Source of the DNA: a virus
IMG/VR virus record: IMGVR_UViG_3300021137_000115
Coordinates: 1-21,851 of that record
Reading direction: 5' to 3' (one strand)
Length of the DNA: 21,851 nt
Shown: piece by piece, positions 7,480 through 12,423 of the stretch
Numbering within the stretch: position 1 is the stretch's first letter
Layout of the letters: each line of letters opens with the position of its first letter
Notes under the pieces: model-generated
What the model saw: the letters and a program-made list of their open reading frames with translations, nothing else
The model's database searches: none
Told to the model about the DNA's origin: nothing
Translations under genes and position numbers: made by a program

Positions 7480-7584
7480 ATGAAAGATTGGCGTAATCAA
7501 GAGCTAGAATGCTCAGATTGTGGTAAAGTCCAAGCTTGGGATACTTGCACACTGTGTCAAGTAAAAAAGCTAAAGCTTAACTAA
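7480..7584 (+). CDS. 34-residue zinc-ribbon micro-protein
   Basis: Starts MKDWRNQELECSDCG and contains two CxxC knuckles (CSDC and CTLC) separated by 11 residues, enough for one zinc. GAAAGG lies upstream and the ATG is 1 nt after the previous stop. A longer frame starting at 7390 is only the overlap with the preceding gene. Function unknown; nucleic-acid or protein binding is the usual role for such ribbons. Confidence 0.75.
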   Translation: MKDWRNQELECSDCGKVQAWDTCTLCQVKKLKLN

Positions 7585-7600
7585 TAAAATTAAATAAAAT

Positions 7601-7633
7601 CCTGTGAGCCCTAGAAATAGGCAAATAATCAGG
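7601..7633 (+). ncRNA. Two-level hairpin in an mRNA leader
   Basis: An outer CCTG (7601-7604) pairs with CAGG (7630-7633) around an inner hairpin GCCCTA-GAAA-TAGGC (7608-7622, one bulged C). It lies in the 87-nt leader of the gene at 7672. It could be a regulatory or RNA-processing structure. I do not recognise it as a known riboswitch. Confidence 0.4.
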
Positions 7634-7671
7634 TCAGCAAATAAAAGAAAGTATCTTGAAAGGATAACTAA

Positions 7672-7833
7672 ATGAAAATGAAACTACACTTTCCAGCAGA
7701 GTCTGGATATAATGTTAAAGAATCTGCAACTTGCCGTTGTGGAAAGACTATCCGCTACTGGCGTGGTAGCCCGCTATCCACTTGGATGGCTACTGATTCA
7801 GGTATCTATTGTGAAGGTAAGGTGACAGAATAA
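7672..7833 (+). CDS. 53-residue Cys-containing micro-protein
   Basis: Starts MKMKLHFPAESGYNVKESAT, then CRCGKTIRYWRG and a later single Cys near the end (GIYCEG), so there are only three cysteines in the CxC-Cx pattern. GAAAGG precedes the ATG. The stop overlaps the next start (TAATG). Short basic domain of the type often found in actinophage accessory regions; function unknown. Confidence 0.75.
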   Translation: MKMKLHFPAESGYNVKESATCRCGKTIRYWRGSPLSTWMATDSGIYCEGKVTE

Positions 7834-7976
7834 TGTCATACTCATTTGATAAAACTAATGACCGTTGGTCTGAACTAGCAGACGATTACCAATCTATGCT
7901 AGATGAATTGGCTTCTGAGGACATGGAAGATGTCTTTATCCCCGTTGCACACTTTGACCCTGATGAGGTGTTGTAG
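7833..7976 (+). CDS. SYSFDK micro-protein, copy 1
   Basis: 47 residues, starting MSYSFDKTNDRWSELAD, then a helical segment YQSMLDELA and an acidic C-terminus. The first 17 codons are almost identical at DNA level to the gene at 8704, so a recent duplication is clear. AAGGTGA precedes the ATG, which overlaps the previous stop. Function unknown. Confidence 0.8.
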   Translation: MSYSFDKTNDRWSELADDYQSMLDELASEDMEDVFIPVAHFDPDEVL

Positions 7977-7977
7977 T

Positions 7978-8079
7978 ATGGAAAAAGATATTTTTGGTTT
8001 CGCTGATGCGATACAACTAGACCACTTAACAGATGAACAACTAACAGTTGTTGAAGATATTTTTAAAGATTGGAAATAA
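7978..8079 (+). CDS. IFGFADAIQLDHL micro-protein, copy 1
   Basis: 33 residues: MEKDIFGFADAIQLDHL then LTDEQLTVVEDIFKDWK, a single predicted helix-turn-helix-like or amphipathic pair. A homologue lies at 9119. ATG is 1 nt after the previous stop with GAGG upstream. Function unknown. Confidence 0.75.
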   Translation: MEKDIFGFADAIQLDHLTDEQLTVVEDIFKDWK

Positions 8080-8083
8080 ATAA

Positions 8084-8278
8084 ATGATGACTCGTAAAGA
8101 TTATGTTTCTATCGCTAAGATTCTTAATTCATATTTGACAGAATATAATTCTGAATCCCGCCCGTCATTCGTTGCAGAGTTTGATGATTCGTTGGTTCAA
8201 CCTTTTATTAAAATGTTTGCAAAAGATAATCCTAACTTTGATGAAAATAAATTTTGGGATGCGTGTTTCGGAGATTAA
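8084..8278 (+). CDS. MTRKDY family phage protein, copy 1
   Basis: 64 residues. The layout MTRKDYV--A-ILNSY, then V--F---FIKMFAKDN-NFD---FW-ACF is shared with the genes at 8938 and 10776 and with a family of small proteins common in actinobacterial phages (from memory). All helical; function unknown. An ATG-ATG start leaves a one-residue ambiguity. Last gene of the P1 operon; the intergenic regulatory block begins 14 nt after its stop. Confidence 0.85.
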   Translation: MMTRKDYVSIAKILNSYLTEYNSESRPSFVAEFDDSLVQPFIKMFAKDNPNFDENKFWDACFGD

Positions 8279-8291
8279 TTTCTCCGCTGTT

Positions 8292-8332
8292 GGGCCGACC
8301 CACCGACCCGCACTCGGGCGTGTCGCTTACGG
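8292..8332 (+). repeat. GGGCCGACC element, copy 1 (with 8-bp internal duplication)
   Basis: Begins GGGCCGACC, carries an extra CACCGACC, then continues as the consensus to TCGCTTACGG. Immediately abuts the CRP-like site of P2. Confidence 0.85.
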
Positions 8333-8419
8333 TGTGATTAAGCTCACAAAAATAGTTTTTTTTGGTGTCCGATTTGTACACATATACTGACGGGTAATGT
8401 CAGACCCCCCTGCTATAGT
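8333..8419 (+). promoter_or_regulatory. ATGTCAG-box promoter P2 with perfect CRP-like site
   Basis: CRP-like site TGTGATTAAGCTCACA (8333-8348); T-run; TGTCCGA at 8366; box ATGTCAG 8397-8403; TGC-TATAGT, hexamer 8414-8419. Site to box is 64 bp. Drives 8477-9223. Confidence 0.8.
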
Positions 8420-8476
8420 TACACTATAAGAAATTAACAAAGGTTGTTAGTTTAACTTAAAAGAAAGGAAGTCAAA

Positions 8477-8701
8477 ATGACTTCACTAAATGAATACTAT
8501 AATGAAATCCGTATGGATATTGCTAAAGACTTTGGCTTTGAGGCTGGTGGTTATTCTCCCCGCCCTAGTAATGTTCTCCCTGTTGATATTGCTCTCCGTA
8601 TCGCTAAGAAATATCCTAGCGAACAGCGTTTTGTTCCTAATCTTAAAGCAGTTGTAATCGCTCAGCGTTACTTCTCTCTAATGATGAAAGGTGGCAAGTA
8701 A
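8477..8701 (+). CDS. Hypothetical protein, 74 residues
   Basis: Starts MTSLNEYYNEIRMDIAKDFG; helical, basic C-terminus (RYFSLMMKGGK). No family recognised. GAAAGG precedes the ATG in a leader (GAAAGGAAGTCAAA) closely similar to those at 9472 and 9763, showing that the leaders were copied along with the promoters. First gene after P2. Confidence 0.8.
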   Translation: MTSLNEYYNEIRMDIAKDFGFEAGGYSPRPSNVLPVDIALRIAKKYPSEQRFVPNLKAVVIAQRYFSLMMKGGK

Positions 8702-8703
8702 TA

Positions 8704-8847
8704 ATGTCATACTCATTTGATAAAACTAATGACCGCTGGTCTGAACTAGCAGACGAATATCAGTCAATGCTAGATGAACTAGCAGAGTCAGAATCTGAAT
8801 CTGTTTTTATTCCTGTTGATAACTTTGATGAATTGGAAATCTTGTAA
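8704..8847 (+). CDS. SYSFDK micro-protein, copy 2
   Basis: 47 residues, MSYSFDKTNDRWSELADEYQ at the start, then acidic (AESESESVFIP). Same length as copy 1 at 7833, with near-identical DNA over about the first 50 nt and drift afterwards, mostly at third positions. Translation probably starts from AAAGG in the previous gene's end. Function unknown. Confidence 0.8.
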   Translation: MSYSFDKTNDRWSELADEYQSMLDELAESESESVFIPVDNFDELEIL

Positions 8848-8937
8848 ATGAAAAAAAATAAATGTCTAAATTGTAAAACAATTCTAATCCCTAAGTTTTG
8901 GGTATTGTGTCATAATTGCTTGAAAGGTGTTAAATAA
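8848..8937 (+). CDS. 29-residue zinc-ribbon micro-protein
   Basis: MKKNKCLNCKTILIPKFW then VLCHNCLKGVK: two CxxC knuckles, strongly basic. The ATG touches the previous stop. In the first cassette this position holds a different gene, so it was inserted or lost during duplication. Function unknown. Confidence 0.7.
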   Translation: MKKNKCLNCKTILIPKFWVLCHNCLKGVK

Positions 8938-9129
8938 ATGATGACTCGTAAAGATTATATTGCTACCGCTTCAATTCTTAATACTTATCTAAAGCGTAAC
9001 AATTCAGAATCACACCCGCAACTTGTTGCAGAGTTTGATGAATTGGTGCAAGACTTTATTTATTATTTTGAGAAAGATAATCCTAATTTTGATTCCGATA
9101 AGTTTTGGGAGGCTTGTTTTGGAGAATAA
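8938..9129 (+). CDS. MTRKDY family phage protein, copy 2
   Basis: 63 residues, MMTRKDYIATASILNTYLKR at the start and YYFEKDNPNFDSDKFWEACF at the end; clear paralogue of the gene at 8084. GAAAGG upstream; the ATG touches the previous stop. It overlaps the next gene by 11 nt. Function unknown. Confidence 0.85.
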   Translation: MMTRKDYIATASILNTYLKRNNSESHPQLVAEFDELVQDFIYYFEKDNPNFDSDKFWEACFGE

Positions 9130-9223
9130 AGATATTTTTGGTTTTGCAGATGCAATTCAACTAGACCACTTAAATCTAGAACAACTAAAAGAATTAGAAA
9201 AAATTCTAGATAAAATAAAATAA
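9119..9223 (+). CDS. IFGFADAIQLDHL micro-protein, copy 2, TTG start
   Basis: 34 residues (TTG)ENKDIFGFADAIQLDHL then LNLEQLKELEKILDKIK. Homology to the gene at 7978 fixes the frame and the start: the TTG at 9119 has GGGAGG 6 nt upstream, whereas the longer in-frame extension back to 9023 lies wholly inside the preceding MTRKDY gene. Gene order relative to copy 1 is reversed (here it follows MTRKDY). Confidence 0.75.
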   Translation: MENKDIFGFADAIQLDHLNLEQLKELEKILDKIK

Positions 9224-9228
9224 AAAAT

Positions 9229-9265
9229 AAAATTCGCAATTTGTATTTTACATTTTGCGAATTTT
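9229..9265. terminator. Bidirectional-type hairpin after the P2 operon
   Basis: A perfect 11-bp inverted repeat, AAAATTCGCAA (9229-9239) and TTGCGAATTTT (9255-9265), with a 15-nt loop. It ends in TTTT and immediately precedes the next regulatory block. Weak U-tract, so termination may be partial. Confidence 0.6.
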
Positions 9266-9296
9266 GGGCCGACCCGCACTCGGGCGTGTCTTACGG
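9266..9296 (+). repeat. GGGCCGACC element, copy 2 (solo, 2-nt deletion)
   Basis: Same element lacking GC before TTACGG. No CRP-like site or promoter follows; copy 3 begins 25 nt later, so this looks like a decayed tandem copy. Confidence 0.85.
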
Positions 9297-9321
9297 GGAT
9301 CAGATATTACTGTTAGATCAT

Positions 9322-9354
9322 GGGCCGACCCGCACTCGGGCGTGTCGCTTACGG
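9322..9354 (+). repeat. GGGCCGACC element, copy 3 (consensus)
   Basis: Full 33-bp form directly followed by the CRP-like site of P3. Copies 1 and 3 extend their identity through the CRP-like site, T-run, TGTCCGATTTGTA and ATGTCAGACCCCCCTGCTAT to the -10. Confidence 0.9.
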
Positions 9355-9441
9355 TGTGATTAAGCTCACAAAAATAGTTTTTTTACGTGTCCGATTTGTA
9401 CGCATATACTGGCGGGTAATGTCAGACCCCCCTGCTATAAT
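9355..9441 (+). promoter_or_regulatory. ATGTCAG-box promoter P3 with perfect CRP-like site
   Basis: TGTGATTAAGCTCACA (9355-9370); TGTCCGA at 9388; box 9419-9425; TGC-TATAAT, hexamer 9436-9441. Site to box is 64 bp, identical to P2. Drives 9472. Confidence 0.85.
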
Positions 9442-9471
9442 ACTCATATAAACAAAAGAAAGGAATTCCAA

Positions 9472-9657
9472 ATGAATTCACTAATTATCAAAGGTGGTTG
9501 CACAAGCCACGAAAATTGCCCAAACGAATTTTATATGGAATGGGATAAATGCACAACCTGTGGCATTTATGTCAACGTAGACCAAGAGTTTAACGAGGGT
9601 GATGAAATTGAGTATGGTTGCCCGAATTGTGGCGATTTGCACAAATTCTCTGTGTGA
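9472..9657 (+). CDS. Zinc-binding small protein with two knuckle pairs
   Basis: 61 residues. CTSHENC at 10-16, CTTCG near 27 and GCPNCGDLHKF near the C-terminus give six Cys and two His, enough for one or two zincs. GAAAGG precedes the ATG. Its last three codons (TCT GTG TGA) form the left arm of the CRP-like site of the next promoter. Function unknown. Confidence 0.8.
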   Translation: MNSLIIKGGCTSHENCPNEFYMEWDKCTTCGIYVNVDQEFNEGDEIEYGCPNCGDLHKFSV

Positions 9658-9728
9658 TTCACTTCACACAAAATAATTAAATAAACACGGCGTGTCGCCT
9701 TGATTTTTAGCAGAAAGTCTGCTAGAAT
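9653..9728 (+). promoter_or_regulatory. Promoter P4: CRP-like site plus ordinary -35/-10
   Basis: Extended palindrome TGTGTGATTCACTTCACACA with core 9653-9668, overlapping the preceding stop codon; GGCGTGTCGC at 9690; TTGATT 9700-9705, 17 nt, TAGAAT 9723-9728 with TGC before it. No ATGTCAG box, but the CRP site is 53 bp from the point where the box would start, in phase with P2/P3. Confidence 0.7.
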
Positions 9729-9762
9729 ACTCAGTATTAGAAACTAAAGAAAGGTGGTCAAA

Positions 9763-9954
9763 ATGACTACACTAAATCAAACTAACATATTCGCTTCACT
9801 TGAGATTTCAGGTGCTTTAGAAAATCGTATTATCCATGAATACAATAATGGCGGTATTAAATCTGCCTATGGCTTGTCTAACTACAAGCGAGCTGTAATC
9901 ATTAAATATCTATTTAGTGAAAATCCTAAGTGCTACTGTGTGGAGTGCTTGTAA
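9763..9954 (+). CDS. Hypothetical protein with C-terminal CYCVEC
   Basis: 63 residues starting MTTLNQTNIFASLEISG. The ATG at 9763 follows GAAAGG in a leader like that of 8477; a GTG at 9754 would overlap the ribosome site and is rejected. Helical body, then a cysteine cluster CYCVECL at the end. The stop overlaps the next start (TAATG). Function unknown. Confidence 0.75.
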   Translation: MTTLNQTNIFASLEISGALENRIIHEYNNGGIKSAYGLSNYKRAVIIKYLFSENPKCYCVECL

Positions 9955-10040
9955 TGAAAACTCTCATAATGCTAGCACTGCTTGTCAGTGCCTTCGTGTA
10001 TAATTATCTCAACAATAAGAAATGGAAGCACTTAGACTAA
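9954..10040 (+). CDS. 28-residue membrane peptide
   Basis: MKTLIMLALLVSAFVYNYLN then NKKWKHLD: one hydrophobic helix and a basic tail. GGAG precedes it, and both ends overlap neighbours in TAATG junctions. The neighbour is an exported peptide, so the pair may act at the cell envelope. Function unknown. Confidence 0.65.
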   Translation: MKTLIMLALLVSAFVYNYLNNKKWKHLD

Positions 10041-10198
10041 TGAAAAAGATTATATTCTCTCTAGTGGTAATTCTTCTCCTAATTATCACAAGTCCCGCCC
10101 AAGCCCGTGGCACTCATATCTCTGGCGTATTTAAAGCGCCTCATAACTCAATCATATGGCATAAACAGAATTTGGTTCGTCAGAAGCGTAGCTTCTAA
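10040..10198 (+). CDS. Small exported cationic peptide with signal sequence
   Basis: 52 residues: basic start MKKIIF, hydrophobic core LVVILLLIITS, then PAQA-RG as a probable signal-peptidase site after residue 22. The mature part is about 30 residues, basic and His-rich (GTHISGVFKAPHNSIIWHKQ), without cysteines. A phage product secreted through the host Sec pathway could be a superinfection-exclusion or envelope factor; this is inference. Confidence 0.7.
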   Translation: MKKIIFSLVVILLLIITSPAQARGTHISGVFKAPHNSIIWHKQNLVRQKRSF

Positions 10199-10202
10199 AC
10201 CA

Positions 10203-10225
10203 ATGTCAGACCCTAGTGCTATACT
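10203..10225 (+). promoter_or_regulatory. ATGTCAG-box promoter P5
   Basis: Box ATGTCAG 10203-10209; TGC-TATACT, hexamer 10220-10225. No CRP-like site or GGGCCGACC element upstream. Drives 10264 and 10511. Confidence 0.8.
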
Positions 10226-10263
10226 AGGGATATAACCAACCAACAAGAAAAGGAAAAGAAACA

Positions 10264-10425
10264 ATGACAGTAGCAAACAAGACTTATCAGGTAGGCGATT
10301 TGTTCACGACTCAGAAATCAAAGGTAACAGGCGTAATCAAGGCAATAGAGCCAAAGTCTCCAAACTCAACACTAGTTCTTCTTGATGTTGATGGCGAGGA
10401 ACGCTTTACAACCGTTACTTTCTAA
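10264..10425 (+). CDS. YQxGDLFTT beta-barrel-like small protein, copy 1
   Basis: 53 residues. YQVGDLFTTQKSKVTGVIK then TLVLLDVDGEERFTTVTF: alternating strands as in a small SH3-like barrel. Paralogue of the next gene. This type is common in actinophage accessory regions (from memory). Own promoter P5 and AAAGGAAAAG before the ATG. Function unknown. Confidence 0.8.
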   Translation: MTVANKTYQVGDLFTTQKSKVTGVIKAIEPKSPNSTLVLLDVDGEERFTTVTF

Positions 10426-10447
10426 GTTTCGGGAAATACTCGAAAAG

Positions 10448-10473
10448 TCCTGAGCAAGACTAAAAACTGCTCA
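10448..10473 (+). ncRNA. Conserved 26-nt hairpin, copy 1
   Basis: TCC-TGAGCA-loop-TGCTCA with an 11-nt A-rich loop, in the leader of the gene at 10511. It is 24/26 identical to the copy at 10966, with both differences in the loop. A second small stem TTTCG/CGAAA lies just upstream (10427-10445). Confidence 0.55.
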
Positions 10474-10510
10474 ACAACCCAACAAAAGAAAAAAAAGAAA
10501 AGGAAAACTA

Positions 10511-10681
10511 ATGTCACTCAACGGATATACTTATCAAATCGGAGATTTGTTCACAACCAGCAAGACAGGAATCACAGGACGAATCCGTGACTTCACACCA
10601 ATCAACAACAAGCTAACTCGTGTTGGTCTAACTCTTGCAAATGGTTCATATCGTTTTGCAATGGTAAAAACCTCAAAGTAA
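10511..10681 (+). CDS. YQxGDLFTT beta-barrel-like small protein, copy 2
   Basis: 56 residues, MSLNGYTYQIGDLFTTSKTG at the start and LTLANGSYRFAMVKTSK at the end; paralogue of 10264 with the same strand pattern. AAAAGGAAAA precedes the ATG. Its leader carries the conserved hairpin. Function unknown. Confidence 0.8.
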   Translation: MSLNGYTYQIGDLFTTSKTGITGRIRDFTPINNKLTRVGLTLANGSYRFAMVKTSK

Positions 10682-10682
10682 T

Positions 10683-10690
10683 GCTATAAT
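10683..10690 (+). promoter_or_regulatory. Extended -10 promoter P6
   Basis: TGC-TATAAT with the hexamer at 10685-10690, 1 nt after the preceding stop codon. No ATGTCAG box, no clear -35. The leader to 10776 is 85 nt and contains the inverted repeat TAATAA/TTATTA. Confidence 0.55.
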
Positions 10691-10775
10691 AAAACGAAAC
10701 AGGGGAAGTTTGTGAGTGTTCTAACCCAATGTCGTAAGTAATAACTCTCCTTATTAAAAAGGAAAACGAACTAAA

Positions 10776-10958
10776 ATGATGACTCGCAAAGACTATGTAG
10801 CAACCGCAGAAATTCTAAATTCTTATGGCTCAGAAATGAAGTTAGAAGTGTTTGAGGATTTAGTAAATGATTTTGCAGAAATGTTTGCAGCAGATAATGA
10901 AAGATTTGACTCAGATAGATTCTGGGATGAATGTTTTAAAACTGTAAATCACAATTAA
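10776..10958 (+). CDS. MTRKDY family phage protein, copy 3
   Basis: 60 residues, MMTRKDYVATAEILNSYGSE at the start, FAEMFAADNERFDSDRFWDE near the end. Third paralogue after 8084 and 8938, and closest to what I recall of this family in other actinophages. ATG-ATG start with AAAAGG upstream. Stands alone behind P6. Function unknown. Confidence 0.85.
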   Translation: MMTRKDYVATAEILNSYGSEMKLEVFEDLVNDFAEMFAADNERFDSDRFWDECFKTVNHN

Positions 10959-10965
10959 ATAAAAT

Positions 10966-10991
10966 TCCTGAGCAAGAATTAAAACTGCTCA
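10966..10991 (+). ncRNA. Conserved 26-nt hairpin, copy 2
   Basis: TCC-TGAGCA-loop-TGCTCA, the same 6-bp stem and 11-nt A-rich loop as at 10448. Here it follows a gene and precedes a GGGCCGACC element rather than sitting in a leader, so a terminator or RNA-processing role is also possible. Confidence 0.55.
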
Positions 10992-11031
10992 TGATCCATA
11001 ATAGTTAATTGAAAGTTCAACTACCTGATGC

Positions 11032-11064
11032 GGGCCGACCCGCACTCGGGCGTGTCGCTTACGG
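11032..11064 (+). repeat. GGGCCGACC element, copy 4 (consensus)
   Basis: Full 33-bp form, directly followed by the CRP-like site of P7. Confidence 0.9.
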
Positions 11065-11151
11065 GGTGAGATTAATCACAATTTTTGAGCGTCTCACAAT
11101 ATGGAATTACTGGCGGGTAAGTAGAATAATGTCAGTACGTTCTGTTATACT
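11065..11151 (+). promoter_or_regulatory. ATGTCAG-box promoter P7 with CRP-like site
   Basis: GGTGAGATTAATCACA (11065-11080); GGCGGGTAA at 11112; box ATGTCAG 11129-11135; TGT-TATACT, hexamer 11146-11151. Site to box is 64 bp, as in P2/P3, although the intervening sequence differs. Drives 11180-12271. Confidence 0.8.
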
Positions 11152-11179
11152 ATGGGTATCAAGAGAAAGAAGGTCAGAA

Positions 11180-11296
11180 ATGAACCTAGAAGAATATAAG
11201 GCGTACGTCCTAGAGACACGCAAAGCAAATGCAGAAAAAGCGATGTCAGTCCTATCTGCTACAATATCAACAACAAAGAAAGAAGGTAGCAAATAA
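11180..11296 (+). CDS. 38-residue helical micro-protein
   Basis: MNLEEYKAYVLETRKANAEK then AMSVLSATISTTKKEGSK: one amphipathic helix and a basic tail. AGAAAGAAGG precedes the ATG. An in-frame extension back to 11009 would run through the GGGCCGACC element, the CRP-like site and P7, and is rejected. First gene after P7. Function unknown. Confidence 0.7.
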   Translation: MNLEEYKAYVLETRKANAEKAMSVLSATISTTKKEGSK

Positions 11297-11297
11297 T

Positions 11298-11519
11298 ATG
11301 CTAATCTCAGAAGCCCTAGAAGGCAAATTCGTAAAGTCCTCACAAGGACAAGGCATAATTCAGTATGCGGAGTTTCGTAACAATATGCGACACTCTACAC
11401 CAGAAGGATACCTTGCCTATTCTGTTAAGGTTCGCCCAAATTGGAATGGCACAGGATTTCCTAAGCCAGATTTCTTCACGACAATTTATGTCGGATTGGA
11501 TAGTGAACTAAATGACTAA
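11298..11519 (+). CDS. Hypothetical protein, 73 residues, beta-rich
   Basis: Starts MLISEALEGKFVKSSQGQGI; aromatic and strand-rich (YLAYSVKVRPNW, FFTTIYVGLD). The start at 11298 follows AGAAGG and lies 1 nt after the previous stop. It overlaps the next gene by 8 nt. No family recognised. Confidence 0.75.
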   Translation: MLISEALEGKFVKSSQGQGIIQYAEFRNNMRHSTPEGYLAYSVKVRPNWNGTGFPKPDFFTTIYVGLDSELND

Positions 11520-11652
11520 GTTTATTTTTAGCACTACCATAGGAGTAGAGGCTGATTCATATGATGAAGCCATTCGCTGGTTTGATTACCAAATGGAATC
11601 AACACAATTAAAAAATGATATTCATGTTTCAGATATTCAGGAGGAAAAGTAA
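11512..11652 (+). CDS. 46-residue hypothetical protein
   Basis: MTKFIFSTTIGVEADSYDEA then IRWFDYQMESTQL and an acidic end. The strand-then-helix layout (ADSYDEAIRWF) resembles the sensory half of small actinophage proteins such as those at 15113 and 17471, which also have V-EADS/D at this position. Overlaps both neighbours. Function unknown. Confidence 0.75.
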   Translation: MTKFIFSTTIGVEADSYDEAIRWFDYQMESTQLKNDIHVSDIQEEK

Positions 11653-11792
11653 TGGGTAACTTACAAGAAATTATCGCAATTGGTTGCGATGAGTGTAATG
11701 GTGCAGGTTTTGTATTTTTTGGTAATGATGAAGATTACCATGTAGAGCCATGCGATTGTGTAACTATTTTTGAGACAGAGGGGAATAACTAG
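11652..11792 (+). CDS. DnaJ-like Cys-knuckle micro-protein
   Basis: 46 residues. CDECNGAGF (12-20) followed by EPCDC (33-37) resembles half of a DnaJ-type CxxCxGxG zinc centre, often found in RNA- or chaperone-related small proteins. A strong AGGAGG lies upstream inside the previous gene. The stop overlaps the next GTG. Function unknown. Confidence 0.78.
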   Translation: MGNLQEIIAIGCDECNGAGFVFFGNDEDYHVEPCDCVTIFETEGNN

Positions 11793-12001
11793 TGTATAAG
11801 ATTGTCGTAAAGTATGACGAGAATCCCGTCCCAATTGGAATCTATTCTTATTCGGACGAGTTGCAAGCACACAAAGAGTTTGCAAAGTTTATTGACTGGG
11901 GCTATGCAGATGAGACTTCAGTTGTAGAAATGACTTGCCCAAGCGGTAAAGTTTATACAAAGATATTTTATCGTGAAGGACGAAAGGTCGTAGAGCGATG
12001 A
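11792..12001 (+). CDS. Hypothetical protein, 69 residues, GTG start
   Basis: (GTG)YKIVVKYDENPVPIGIYSY onward; beta-alpha-beta pattern with ELQAHKEFAKFIDWG as the helix and a basic C-terminus (FYREGRKVVER). GTG at 11792 overlaps the previous TAG and has GAGGGG upstream. No family recognised. Confidence 0.75.
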   Translation: MYKIVVKYDENPVPIGIYSYSDELQAHKEFAKFIDWGYADETSVVEMTCPSGKVYTKIFYREGRKVVER

Positions 12002-12156
12002 ATCAAGTAGATATGATTTGTAATAAGTGTAATCACAAAGGCGCACTTATTCTTAACATTGAAATTGCTGACTATGTTTGTGAGGCTTGCGGAAAATGGC
12101 AAGACTTAATTCTTAACGATGTTTATTATCCGATTAACTATGCAGAAAAGGTTTGA
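11998..12156 (+). CDS. 52-residue zinc-ribbon protein
   Basis: CNKC (8-11) and CEACG (28-32) separated by 16 residues, with beta strands around them, a classic zinc-ribbon layout. GAAAGG upstream; overlaps the previous stop by 4 nt. Function unknown; such ribbons often contact nucleic acid. Confidence 0.8.
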   Translation: MNQVDMICNKCNHKGALILNIEIADYVCEACGKWQDLILNDVYYPINYAEKV

Positions 12157-12160
12157 CATA

Positions 12161-12271
12161 ATGGAAAAAGTAAAGCGAATTCAAGAGTTGCGGCGTAGTA
12201 ACGCTGCAACTGCAATTAAAAACAAAAAGAAATATACTCGTAAACAAAAATATAAAAATAAGTTTGAATAG
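12161..12271 (+). CDS. 36-residue highly basic peptide
   Basis: MEKVKRIQELRRSNAATAIK then NKKKYTRKQKYKNKFE: about 15 Lys/Arg in 36 residues, no hydrophobic segment. Likely binds RNA or DNA. AAAAGG precedes the ATG. Last gene of the P7 operon. Confidence 0.7.
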   Translation: MEKVKRIQELRRSNAATAIKNKKKYTRKQKYKNKFE

Positions 12272-12297
12272 TTATGCGTGATCCCGTATAACTATGC

Positions 12298-12330
12298 GGG
12301 CCGACCCGCACTCGGGCGTGTCGCTTACGG
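12298..12330 (+). repeat. GGGCCGACC element, copy 5 (consensus)
   Basis: Full 33-bp form. Its GGCGTGTCG (12315-12323) is answered by the inverted CGACACGCC at 12350-12358, on the other side of the CRP-like site. Confidence 0.9.
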
Positions 12331-12396
12331 GGTGATATTAATCACACTACGACACGCCGAGATTTTGTTGAGAATGTCAGTGTAGTCTGCTATAAT
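12331..12396 (+). promoter_or_regulatory. ATGTCAG-box promoter P8 with CRP-like site nested in a palindrome
   Basis: GGTGATATTAATCACA (12331-12346) lies between GGCGTGTCG and CGACACGCC; box ATGTCAG 12374-12380; TGC-TATAAT, hexamer 12391-12396. Site to box is 43 bp, exactly 21 bp (two helical turns) less than P2/P3/P7. Drives 12424. Confidence 0.82.
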
Positions 12397-12423
12397 TCCA
12401 ATACCAACAAGAAAGGTAAACTA

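Noticed and set aside
7833-7860. ATGTCATACTC at the SYSFDK gene starts as a box promoter (also at 8704)
   Set aside because: The box-like ATGTCA is 17 nt from TAAAAC with TG before it, but the hexamer lacks the final T and the sequence is simply the start of the coding region.
8398-8419. TGTCAG as a -35 hexamer
   Set aside because: Only 10 nt separate it from the -10; sigma-70-type promoters need 16-18, so it is treated as a separate box.
11009-11179. Upstream extension of the 11180 gene
   Set aside because: It runs through the GGGCCGACC element, the CRP-like site and P7; a proper ribosome site precedes 11180.
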